NCBI GenBank assembly: GCA_900321945.1
Contig: ONXY01000027.1
Span: 1 to 26,278, forward strand
Origin: an uncultured Eubacteriales bacterium
Lineage (GTDB): Bacteria; Bacillota_A; Clostridia; Christensenellales; Aristaeellaceae
Length of the DNA: 26,278 nucleotides
Reading direction: 5' to 3'
A program made the translations under genes and the position numbers. The notes beneath the pieces were generated by a model, which made no database searches, was not told where the DNA came from, and saw nothing but the letters and a program-made list of their open reading frames with translations. Below are positions 1 through 6,918 of this stretch, in pieces. Numbering within the stretch: the first letter of the stretch is position 1; each line of letters opens with the position of its first letter.

Positions 1-380
1 CCGCGTTCCATTCCGGCCGGACAGTCGATCAGAATAAAATCCTTTTCCTTTCCGAGAAGGGAAAGGATTTTTTTCAGCTTCCGCGGATCCAGATCCCTGC
101 AGCGGGCGAACTGGGAAGCGGGAAGCAGACAGAGCCCGGGAAGATCCGGATGGGGAAGAAGAGCCTGGCTAAGCAGACAGTTTCCCCGGGCTACGTCGAC
201 AAGGTCGAAAACGACGCTGTTTTCCATACCCAGCAAAAGATCCTGGGAACGAAGACCGATATCGGCGTCGATCAGCGCGACCGAACGGCCCTTCCGGGCA
301 AGCAGTACAGCCAGGTTCGCCGACAGGGCCGATTTTCCGACGCCTCCTTTTCCGGAGACAAAAAGACAGATTTCCGACAT
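1..380 (-). CDS. minD: Septum site-determining ATPase MinD (partial, C-terminus outside window)
   Basis: Only the first 126 codons lie in the window. MinD is a membrane-associated ATPase that, with MinC, keeps the division septum off the cell poles. The N-terminus carries the deviant Walker A motif SGKGGVGKS (residues 9-17, both lysines present). It then reads DADIGLRSQD, a VFDLVDVARG stretch, LLPASQ and DCPAGMER, all typical of MinD rather than of ParA or Mrp ATPases. The ATG at 380-378 has an AAAGGAGG ribosome-binding site six bases upstream. It is the last visible gene of the maf-mreBCD-mrdA operon and begins 16 bp after mrdA stops. A minC gene, commonly found just before minD in Firmicutes, is absent here. 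The C-terminal membrane-targeting helix cannot be checked. Confidence 0.93.
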   Translation of the reverse strand, partial: MSEICLFVSGKGGVGKSALSANLAVLLARKGRSVALIDADIGLRSQDLLLGMENSVVFDLVDVARGNCLLSQALLPHPDLPGLCLLPASQFARCRDLDPRKLKKILSLLGKEKDFILIDCPAGMER

Positions 381-396
381 GATGCGCCTCCTTTCA

Positions 397-2895
397 TCAG
401 GGCGCCAGGCCGTTGGGAACCGGCAGCGCGTCCTCGGCCGAACGGAGGGTTTTCTGTTCCATGTACCATTCGATAAAATCACGGGGAGCCTTGGACGCCT
501 CCGAACCGGAATAGCCGCTCGGAATGAAGCAGGCTATGGCGATTTCCGGATTGTCGAACGGAGCGAAACAGACGAACCAGGAGTTGTTCTCCAGGTCGAT
601 TTTCGTAACCTGGGCTGTTCCGGTTTTCGCGGCGATCTGCTCCGTATAGGGCCAGTTCCGGAAATATTTACCGGCGGTACCGGATTCGTCAACCACGCCT
701 TTCATCCCCTGGCGTATCAGAGGCAGATACTCATCCGCCTTGTCCAGACGGTGGATCAGCGTCGGTTCGCGCTGGGAAAGAATCTCGCCCTCAGGAGAGG
801 AGATGGAGTCGATCAGGGAGACGTTGTACAGGTATCCGCCGTTGGCGACGGTACAGACATACCGCGCGACGGCGATGGGGGTCAGAACCGTAACGGACTG
901 CCCGATTCCGGTCAGGATCGTCTGGCCGCCTCCCCATTTGATATCGTTCATATAATTGTACGTGTCTCCGATGATGGACTGAAGATAGACCATTTCCTTG
1001 GTCATGTTCAGTTCCTCCATCAGAATGGTGCGCATATTGTCGAGCCAGTCCGACTCGTTGTAGTTGACGGCCATGTCCATCAGCCGCTTGGCGCAGACGG
1101 ACAGGCGCTCGTCGTCGTATTCTATGTTTCTGGAAGCGCCGCAGTTCTTCAGGTGCGTCTTGATCGAGTTGAACACGATGATCGGAAGGGACGTATCCTG
1201 GTTCGCTTCGTTGACCGGCTTGGAAGGATCGTAAAGCGTATTCTGGCTTCCCACAACGGAACGGACCTCGCCGGGAAGGTCGATTCCGGTTTTTGAGGTC
1301 AGTCCGTACAGGGAGGCGTAGCGGTAGAGCCGGTCCTCCCCGAGCCGGCTGCCGAGCTCGTAGAAGAAGTAATTGCACGAGTTGGTCAGACCGTCCACGA
1401 TGGTCTGATTCGCGTGCTTGTAAATATAATTTTTATTGATCCAGCATTTCGGAGCCGTGGATTCGTCGGAGTTGTATTTTGTGTAGTATCCTCCGTCCGA
1501 GATGCGCTCCGTGGGAAGAAGAACCCCTTCCGTCAGCGCGCCTGTCCCGGTGACCATTTTGAAAATGGACCCCGGGGTTCCGCGGGCGTGAATACCGTAA
1601 TTCAGAAGCAGATTTCTGCTGTCTCCGAGGATCGCCATCGCGTCCTTTCCGCCGGCTACCAGAGCGTTCAGGTCGTAGGTCGGATAGTTGGCCATGGCAA
1701 GCACCCGGCACTGCATATCCAGAACGATCAGGCAGCCGTGCTCGGCGAGCGAGAGGGGATAGGTGGCCCAGTTTCTGTTGTGAATGTCCGTCTTGTTGGC
1801 TTCCAGCCAGGAGTCTGAGGCGAGGTATCTTTCCTGAAGCGCCCGGGTGGTGGAGACGTTGCTCGCGATGGCCCGCTCCGCAACGACCTGGTAGGAGGCG
1901 TTCAGGGTGAGCTTGACGTTGTTTCCGTCCTGCGGTTCCGTGTAGCTCAGCTCGCGGACCACCTTGGACATCTGGTCGCGCTCCACGACGCGGGTTCCTT
2001 TCCGGAGAGAGGAATTCTGCGTCAGCCAGTCCTCCATGGAGGACTCGATGCCGTCCCGGCCGATGGTGTCGTTATAGGAATACCCTTTCGCCTGCAGCGT
2101 AAGCCACGTGGCCCGGGAAGGAATGGCGCCCGTATACCCGATGATCTGCGAGGCGAGGGTGGAACGGGGATACACTCTTTTCGTTCCGATTTCGATCTCC
2201 ATGCCCGGAAGCATCATGGAACGCGTCTCGATCTCAATGACCGTTTCATATCTGACGTCCTTCGCGATGATGATCGGCTGGGAGTTGAAGATGTTCATCT
2301 GCATCTCCGAATAGATCGCCATGATCTTCAGCATCGTTTCCTCATCGATGTCGTCAGTGATCTGATAGCGGGTTTTCAGCCTTTCGATGCACTGTGCCGG
2401 AGTCCCGTAACGGGTCATGTTTGTCAGATAGTTGTTGGAGCGCCACTGCTTTTCACGGGTGGCCAGAACCGAGTCAGAGACGCCGGAGCCGAAGTTGAAA
2501 ACCCATTCCTCCGTTTCGGGATCCCTTTCTATGACGAAATCGATGGCCATCGTCCCGCCGTTTTTTTCCACGATCCGGATGGTATCGACAATCGAGGCGG
2601 TATACGCCCTGTACGACGCGGCGGAAACGGTGGAGGCGTCCTTATAGAACGTTACGTTATAGATCAGCACATCCTCCGCAAGGATGACGGAATCCGCAGA
2701 GACGATATTTCCTCTCTTGCCCCGCAGGGCGATGGTTTTGGTCCGCGTGTCCTCGGCCTTTTCCTGATAGTATTCCTCCTGACGGAGCTGCAGATTGACA
2801 AGCCCTGAAACCAGATAGACAAACATGGCGAAGAGCGCGGCCAGAAACCCGAGGTATCTGCCGAATCCGGGAGGCAGTCTTTTTTTCCGTTCCAT
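397..2895 (-). CDS. mrdA: Penicillin-binding protein 2, class B transpeptidase
   Basis: This is a peptidoglycan DD-transpeptidase of the elongasome, anchored in the cytoplasmic membrane and working with MreBCD and a RodA-type polymerase. One N-terminal membrane helix (about residues 14-36) is followed by the dimerisation domain and the transpeptidase domain. The catalytic motifs are visible: SIFK with Ser443, SCN at 506-508 and KTGT at 757-760. At 832 residues it is much longer than a usual PBP2 (roughly 630-700). About 90-100 of the extra residues lie between SCN and the GIGQS motif (about 560-655), in a mostly helical-looking, charged stretch. The ATG at 2895 has an AAAGGAG site eight bases upstream, 18 bp after mreD. 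It sits in the operon between mreD and minD. No rodA is in the window. The operon position makes PBP2 more likely than a sporulation or division class B PBP. Confidence 0.93.
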   Translation of the reverse strand: MERKKRLPPGFGRYLGFLAALFAMFVYLVSGLVNLQLRQEEYYQEKAEDTRTKTIALRGKRGNIVSADSVILAEDVLIYNVTFYKDASTVSAASYRAYTASIVDTIRIVEKNGGTMAIDFVIERDPETEEWVFNFGSGVSDSVLATREKQWRSNNYLTNMTRYGTPAQCIERLKTRYQITDDIDEETMLKIMAIYSEMQMNIFNSQPIIIAKDVRYETVIEIETRSMMLPGMEIEIGTKRVYPRSTLASQIIGYTGAIPSRATWLTLQAKGYSYNDTIGRDGIESSMEDWLTQNSSLRKGTRVVERDQMSKVVRELSYTEPQDGNNVKLTLNASYQVVAERAIASNVSTTRALQERYLASDSWLEANKTDIHNRNWATYPLSLAEHGCLIVLDMQCRVLAMANYPTYDLNALVAGGKDAMAILGDSRNLLLNYGIHARGTPGSIFKMVTGTGALTEGVLLPTERISDGGYYTKYNSDESTAPKCWINKNYIYKHANQTIVDGLTNSCNYFFYELGSRLGEDRLYRYASLYGLTSKTGIDLPGEVRSVVGSQNTLYDPSKPVNEANQDTSLPIIVFNSIKTHLKNCGASRNIEYDDERLSVCAKRLMDMAVNYNESDWLDNMRTILMEELNMTKEMVYLQSIIGDTYNYMNDIKWGGGQTILTGIGQSVTVLTPIAVARYVCTVANGGYLYNVSLIDSISSPEGEILSQREPTLIHRLDKADEYLPLIRQGMKGVVDESGTAGKYFRNWPYTEQIAAKTGTAQVTKIDLENNSWFVCFAPFDNPEIAIACFIPSGYSGSEASKAPRDFIEWYMEQKTLRSAEDALPVPNGLAP

Positions 2896-2913
2896 GGTTG
2901 CACGCTCCTTTCA

Positions 2914-3528
2914 CTATTTCTTCCCGAAAACAATGGGCTGCCTTTTCAGGACGGGCTCCCTCTTCGTTCTGCCCAGAATGATCCGGCGCAGGATCAGGCC
3001 GACGAAAACCGCCAGAACTCCCGTCAGAACCACATCCAGGGCCGCGCGCTCTATATGCTGAGGGGTCAGGGCGGTTCCCTGCAGATAAATGTAGATGACG
3101 TTGACCGTTTCGAATACCGTTACATTGGTCACCGCGCAGAGTACCGTGCGCAGGAAGGGGGGGATATCATGGCTTTCCCGCTTCAGCGCGCGCTCCATCT
3201 GAATCCGGCGCAGAGATTTGTCCGAAAAGGCGAAGGATACAAAAAGGCTGGATATGGGATAGACCGCGAGATTGACAAAGGGAACGGAGGGAAGCATGAT
3301 TTCCATCAGAAGCCCGTAAATCAGGCCGGCCCATAAGGCCTGCAGCGGCCCGTAGGCGACTGTAATCACCGCGACGTTCACATACAGCAGATTCGGCGTG
3401 ACGCCTCCCACGCGCAGATACGGAAGGACGCAGACCTGAAAGAGGTATCCCAGAGGAACGATCAGGACGAAAGCCAGATATTTCCGGAACGACTGCGGCG
3501 GACGGAAACGGCGGAAAAACCGTGTCAT
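2914..3528 (-). CDS. mreD: Rod shape-determining membrane protein MreD
   Basis: This is a 204-residue integral membrane protein of the elongasome that links MreC and MreB to cell-wall synthesis enzymes. The sequence shows a short basic N-terminus (FFRRFRPPQSFRKY) and then about five hydrophobic segments, near residues 17-38, 45-80, 84-102, 125-148 and 160-182. It ends in a basic tail. The Leu-rich hydrophobic pattern, the length and the position directly after mreC identify it. Sequence motifs in MreD are weak, so context carries much of the call. The ATG at 3528-3526 overlaps the mreC stop as ATGA, so the two are translationally coupled. Confidence 0.9.
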   Translation of the reverse strand: MTRFFRRFRPPQSFRKYLAFVLIVPLGYLFQVCVLPYLRVGGVTPNLLYVNVAVITVAYGPLQALWAGLIYGLLMEIMLPSVPFVNLAVYPISSLFVSFAFSDKSLRRIQMERALKRESHDIPPFLRTVLCAVTNVTVFETVNVIYIYLQGTALTPQHIERAALDVVLTGVLAVFVGLILRRIILGRTKREPVLKRQPIVFGKK

Positions 3529-5021
3529 TCATCGTCCTCCTCGAAGGTCATGGCGTCGGGATCGGGCGTTACGTACGGGGTCGGCGTAGGCTCCGGCGAA
3601 GGAGTCGGGGAAGGGGTGGGATCCCCGTGAAGATTGACCACCTTGTATTCGAGATTATGGTGTTCGGGGGTCGGCGAGGGAGACGGCGTCGGCTCCGGGG
3701 TGGGAGTCGGGGTCTCCGTGGGTTCGGGGGAAGGAGTGGGCGTGGCGTCCGGATCCGGCGTGTTCTGGGATTCAAAGAGGGAGGAAGCAATCTGCGGTAC
3801 CACGGGAGACGGCCGCGCGCTTTCAAGAGGCACCAGCTCCACGTTCGTCCGGTTGTTTTCCCTTCCCTGAATCGCTTCCGGGACCGGCTTGTAGCGCAGG
3901 ACAATCACATATTCCAGATGCTGGAAATCGGCAAGGGGCTCAAGAACAATATACTGTTTGTTGGATTCCATGCCCCGGGTGCTTTCCCGGACGGTTCCGA
4001 TGGGAATGCCCTTCGGGAAGGACATGCCGACGCCGCTGGTGACCACCGTATCTCCGGGGCGGGGCAGATTATCGTCCGGAAGATAGTACATCCGGCACAT
4101 GGGTTTTCCGTCGATGCCGAGCGTCCCGCGGACAGTTCCCTGATCTCTGGAGGAAGAGATCAGCGCGGCGATGGAAGCCTCGGAGTCGATGATCGTCCGG
4201 ACCGTGGCGGAGGAAGGCTGCACGCTTTCGGTATATCCCACCAGCGCGCCGGAAATCGTGACGGCCATATAATCCTCCACGCCGTCGCTGGATCCTTTGT
4301 TAATGGTCAGCGTGGAGAAGTAATTGGAGTCGGATTTTCCGATGACGGTGCAGACAATCGGCTGCATGGCTGCATTGGCGGCGATTTCGTCGCTCAGGTC
4401 CTCATACTGCGAAAGGGTCTGCTGCAGTTCGTCCGCAAGCATCGCCTTATAGATCAGCTGTTCGTTCTCCGCCCGGAGCGCGTTGTACTCCGCCTCAATA
4501 TTGGAACGAAGCTTGAAGGAACGGAACAGTCCGGCAACCGCCTCCGTGATGGAGGAAAAGAAGCCCTGCACAGGCGTAACCGCTTCTCCGACGACGATTT
4601 CGGTCTCCCCGAGAATCGGCGCGTCCGGAATGATCCGGTGAAAAATATAGGAAGCGGTCAGAAAGATCAGAAAAACCGTAATCAGAATCTTGACGGTCAG
4701 ACGGGTTTTGGGATGGCCGTCGGAACGGCGGCGGGAGGGGGCGGCGGAAGCGTTTTCCTCCGAAAACGCGGGAGCGGGCTTACGGTGCTTTTTCCGGGAA
4801 GCGGCGGATTCCTCCGGCTCGTCCGGAACGTCTTCCTCCCCTGAGAAACCGCCTTCAGGCTCCTCTGAACGGCTTCCCCGGAGTTTTTCCAGCGCTTCCT
4901 CCGGGGTGTCCGAAGCAACGGGGGAAGACTCCCCGCCGGGGTCATCATAGATAAAGTCGTCCGAGACAACGGGACGATCCGTTTTCTTCTCCTCTCTGGA
5001 GCGAAGTCTGAAACGCGCCAC
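3525..5021 (-). CDS. mreC: Rod shape-determining protein MreC with long Pro/Thr/Ser-rich tail
   Basis: MreC is the bitopic scaffold of the elongasome that contacts PBP2 outside the membrane. There is a long, charged, low-complexity cytoplasmic region (residues 1-108), one membrane helix (about 111-128), a coiled-coil stretch (about 168-212) and the double beta-barrel core (about 218-380, with GDTVVTSG and the GIPIGTV motif). The C-terminal extension (about 380-498) has two TPTPSPEP-type blocks (421-452 and 467-487) separated by a 15-residue spacer, and an acidic end. At 498 residues it is much longer than the common 280-330. The start is GTG at 5021, chosen because AGAAGGAGGTGA lies just upstream and no ATG fits better. 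It begins 33 bp after mreB ends and overlaps mreD by four bases. Confidence 0.92.
   Translation of the reverse strand: MARFRLRSREEKKTDRPVVSDDFIYDDPGGESSPVASDTPEEALEKLRGSRSEEPEGGFSGEEDVPDEPEESAASRKKHRKPAPAFSEENASAAPSRRRSDGHPKTRLTVKILITVFLIFLTASYIFHRIIPDAPILGETEIVVGEAVTPVQGFFSSITEAVAGLFRSFKLRSNIEAEYNALRAENEQLIYKAMLADELQQTLSQYEDLSDEIAANAAMQPIVCTVIGKSDSNYFSTLTINKGSSDGVEDYMAVTISGALVGYTESVQPSSATVRTIIDSEASIAALISSSRDQGTVRGTLGIDGKPMCRMYYLPDDNLPRPGDTVVTSGVGMSFPKGIPIGTVRESTRGMESNKQYIVLEPLADFQHLEYVIVLRYKPVPEAIQGRENNRTNVELVPLESARPSPVVPQIASSLFESQNTPDPDATPTPSPEPTETPTPTPEPTPSPSPTPEHHNLEYKVVNLHGDPTPSPTPSPEPTPTPYVTPDPDAMTFEEDDE
3561..3761. repeat. Low-complexity repeats encoding the MreC proline-rich tail
   Basis: Two blocks (3666-3761 and 3561-3623) consist of degenerate six-base units, read on the plus strand as variants of GGGGTGGGAGTC. 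In the minus-strand frame they encode alternating Thr-Pro, Ser-Pro and Glu-Pro dipeptides. They lie inside mreC, keep its frame and are prone to length change by slippage. They are not a CRISPR or a mobile element. Confidence 0.85.
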
Positions 5022-5054
5022 GACGGTTCACCTCCTTCTGACGCTGTGAGGGCG

Positions 5055-6080
5055 TTACGTGATGGGCGCGGCGTGCCGGTCCGAAGGCGTAACGAGCTGA
5101 ATGTTTTCTGTCAGGTACCCGATTCCCAGAATGCAGCAGTCGCCGGGATCGCGGGCCAGAAGCACAGGTATGTCAAGCTTTTCGGATATGAACTGATCCA
5201 GAGCGAAAAGCATGCTTCCGCTTCCGGTCAGATGAATCCCGCTCCGCATGATGTCGGCGCACAGCTCCGGCGGCGTTTTTTCAAGCACCCAGCGGATGGC
5301 CTTGATGATCGCGGCGCAGGGTTCGCGGACAGCCTCGTAGGCCTGATCGGAGGTAAACGGGATCGTCCCCGCGGAAGTGTTCAGCTGATTGATTCCGCGG
5401 ACGAGTATGGAACGGGGCTCCTCCAGAGGCATGGCGGTCGCGAGATCCTTTTTCACCTTCTCTGCGGTCTGCCTGCCGACGATGATGTTGCATTCGCGCT
5501 TCAGATAGTTCATAAGCGCCTCGTCCATCCGGTCCCCGCCCGTCGGAATGCTCTGGGACACGACAAGGCCGCCCAGGGAAATGACGGCGACGTCCGTGGT
5601 TCCGGCTCCGATGTCGACAACCATGTTGCCGACAGGGTCGTACACGGGAAGACCCGTACCAATCGCTCCGGCGAAGGGCTTCTCGATCAGAAACACATGG
5701 CGGGCTCCGGCGAAGCGTACGGCGGAGGTCAGCGCCTTACGGTTGACGTCATCCAGCCCGCAGGGAACGGATACGACGACCCGGGGCTTGTTCAGATAGC
5801 TGATACCGATGGCCTTGCGGATAAAATACTTCAGAAGAAGTTCCGTCAGGTCAAAGTCCGAGACCTGCCCGTTCCGGATCGGGGATACGGTGACCAGCTG
5901 ATCGGGACTGCGGCCGTACAGAAAACGGGCCTCATCGCCGACGGCCTTTACGGTATGGCGGTTCTCGCGCTCAACGGCGACCAGCGTCGGTTCGCTGATG
6001 ACGATCCCGCGGCCGCGGACGTAGACAAAAGTGTTGGACGTTCCAAGGTCTATACCAATATCAGGAGCCGCAAATGGCAT
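5055..6080 (-). CDS. mreB: Actin-like cell shape protein MreB (divergent, catalytic Glu replaced)
   Basis: MreB is a bacterial actin that forms membrane-bound ATP-dependent filaments steering lateral wall synthesis. The actin-fold ATP-binding motifs are present: phosphate loop 1 DLGTSNT (residues 11-17), phosphate loop 2 DIGAGTTDVAV (156-166), GGDRMDEA (181-188) and the adenosine motif LTGSGSM (284-290). The length of 341 matches the family. The stretch normally reading IEEPMAAAIG reads IEKPFAGAIG here. By alignment with Thermotoga MreB (Glu131) and actin (Gln137), the residue before Pro is the hydrolytic Glu, and it is Lys134 here. The ATG at 6080 has an AGGAAAGGAA site upstream. The gene lies 79 bp after maf and 33 bp before mreC. 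It could be an Mbl-like paralogue rather than the only MreB. Confidence 0.93.
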   Translation of the reverse strand: MPFAAPDIGIDLGTSNTFVYVRGRGIVISEPTLVAVERENRHTVKAVGDEARFLYGRSPDQLVTVSPIRNGQVSDFDLTELLLKYFIRKAIGISYLNKPRVVVSVPCGLDDVNRKALTSAVRFAGARHVFLIEKPFAGAIGTGLPVYDPVGNMVVDIGAGTTDVAVISLGGLVVSQSIPTGGDRMDEALMNYLKRECNIIVGRQTAEKVKKDLATAMPLEEPRSILVRGINQLNTSAGTIPFTSDQAYEAVREPCAAIIKAIRWVLEKTPPELCADIMRSGIHLTGSGSMLFALDQFISEKLDIPVLLARDPGDCCILGIGYLTENIQLVTPSDRHAAPIT

Positions 6081-6159
6081 GCGTTCATTCCTTTCCTAAC
6101 GGTCATATCACATACAGAGCACCGGATCAGGGAAACCGGGGCACGGGCCGGATAACACT

Positions 6160-6732
6160 TCAGCTGAAAAGCGGATACCCGCTTTTCAGCAGGAGCCGGC
6201 GGACAAGATCAAGCGGAAGCCCCATGACGCCGGACGGGCTGCCTTCCAGCTTCCGGATCCAGAGAGCCGCCTGTCCCTGCACTGCGTAGGCGCCGGCCTT
6301 GTCCATCGGTTCCCCTCCGGCCACATAGGCGCTGATTTCATCCTCGCTCATCGGATCAAAGGTCACGCGGGAGACGTCCGTATCCGTAAAGGACCGCCCG
6401 TCCGGACTGATCACCGTTACGCCGGTGCATACGGTATGCTCGCGTCCCGAGAGAAGACGCAGCATGGAGCGGGCCTCTTCCGCGCATGCGGGCTTTCCGA
6501 GCTTTTTTCCGTCCGCGGCGACAAGCGTGTCCGCGGCCAGAATAAAGCGGGAAGGATGAAGGAGCCGCGCGGCGGAAGCCTTCCGCAGACTCAGTTCCGC
6601 CACGGCCGCCTCCGCGTCCAGACCGCAGCTTTCATCCACTTCCGGAGCATCCGTTTCGAAAGGAATGCGGGCCAGCGTAAGCAGTTCCTGCCTGCGCGGA
6701 GAGGAAGACGCCAGAATCAGAGGCTCGGCCAC
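6160..6732 (-). CDS. maf: Maf-family nucleoside triphosphate pyrophosphatase
   Basis: Maf proteins hydrolyse non-canonical or modified nucleoside triphosphates (dTTP/UTP or m7GTP-type substrates, depending on subfamily) and are linked to septum control in Bacillus. The sequence shows LILASSSPRRQELL near the N-terminus (residues 5-18), the AADTLVAADGKKLGKP catalytic stretch and LSGREHTVCTGV. The length is 190 residues, as expected. The start is GTG at 6732: GGGAGGTG lies seven bases upstream and the protein then begins at the normal family position. It is the first gene of the mreBCD operon, a classical Firmicutes arrangement. Its last codons contain a perfect 12-bp inverted repeat. Confidence 0.93.
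   Translation of the reverse strand: MAEPLILASSSPRRQELLTLARIPFETDAPEVDESCGLDAEAAVAELSLRKASAARLLHPSRFILAADTLVAADGKKLGKPACAEEARSMLRLLSGREHTVCTGVTVISPDGRSFTDTDVSRVTFDPMSEDEISAYVAGGEPMDKAGAYAVQGQAALWIRKLEGSPSGVMGLPLDLVRRLLLKSGYPLFS
6163..6190 (-). other. Perfect 12-bp inverted repeat at the 3' end of maf
   Basis: GCTGAAAAGCGG is followed by a four-base loop and its exact complement CCGCTTTTCAGC. It covers the last nine sense codons of maf and ends just before the stop codon on the minus strand. No T-run follows, so it is not a standard intrinsic terminator. It could act as an mRNA stability or processing element between maf and mreB, or as an attenuator. Confidence 0.7.
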
Positions 6733-6765
6733 AACGAAACACCTCCCGAAAACCTATACCAAGAC

Positions 6766-6794
6766 AGTATACCACAGAATTGGGAACTTGTGAA
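6766..6794 (-). promoter_or_regulatory. Sigma-A-type promoter for the maf-mreBCD-mrdA-minD operon
   Basis: Read on the minus strand, the -35 is TTCACA (6794-6789) and the -10 is TATACT (6771-6766), each one base off consensus, with a 17-bp spacer. The -10 lies about 33 bp upstream of the maf GTG start. No other comparable promoter is seen before mreB, so it probably drives the whole operon. Confidence 0.8.
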
Positions 6795-6855
6795 ATTTTG
6801 GCGCGGTTTTTCTGGCGGCAAAAGTATACAGAACAAGAGAAGAGCAGCCTGTTTC

Positions 6856-6884
6856 TTGTTTTCAGGACATCCGTATGTTACAAT
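6856..6884 (+). promoter_or_regulatory. Probable promoter of the tyrA-aro operon
   Basis: TTGTTT (6856-6861) and TACAAT (6879-6884) are separated by 17 bp and lie about 30 bp before the tyrA start. The -10 is good and the -35 is only partly matched. An inverted repeat, AACAAGA at 6832-6838 and TCTTGTT at 6854-6860, overlaps the -35 and could be an operator. Confidence 0.5.
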
Positions 6885-6900
6885 TTTCCGTAATCAGACA

Positions 6901-6918
6901 GGGGAGGCGGTTAAGCTG
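6901..6918 (+). promoter_or_regulatory. Ribosome-binding site deciding a CTG start for tyrA
   Basis: GGGGAGG at 6901-6907 is followed eight bases later by CTG at 6916, which opens the family-typical N-terminus (L/M)KIGIVGLGLIGGS. There is no ATG, GTG or TTG in frame near this point. The only in-frame ATG upstream (6436) lies deep inside antisense maf. Confidence 0.75.

Noticed and set aside
3561..3761. Repeat blocks considered as a CRISPR or satellite
   Set aside because: The units are short and degenerate, keep the mreC frame and encode Pro-rich dipeptides. There are no spacers.
6821..6830. TATACA considered as a -10 for tyrA
   Set aside because: No -35-like sequence lies at 16-18 bp. The TTGTTT/TACAAT pair further down fits better.
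6436..6915. Long N-terminal extension of the tyrA reading frame starting at an ATG at 6436
   Set aside because: It lies antisense within maf and its promoter, has no ribosome-binding site and no family similarity. The enzyme begins at 6916.
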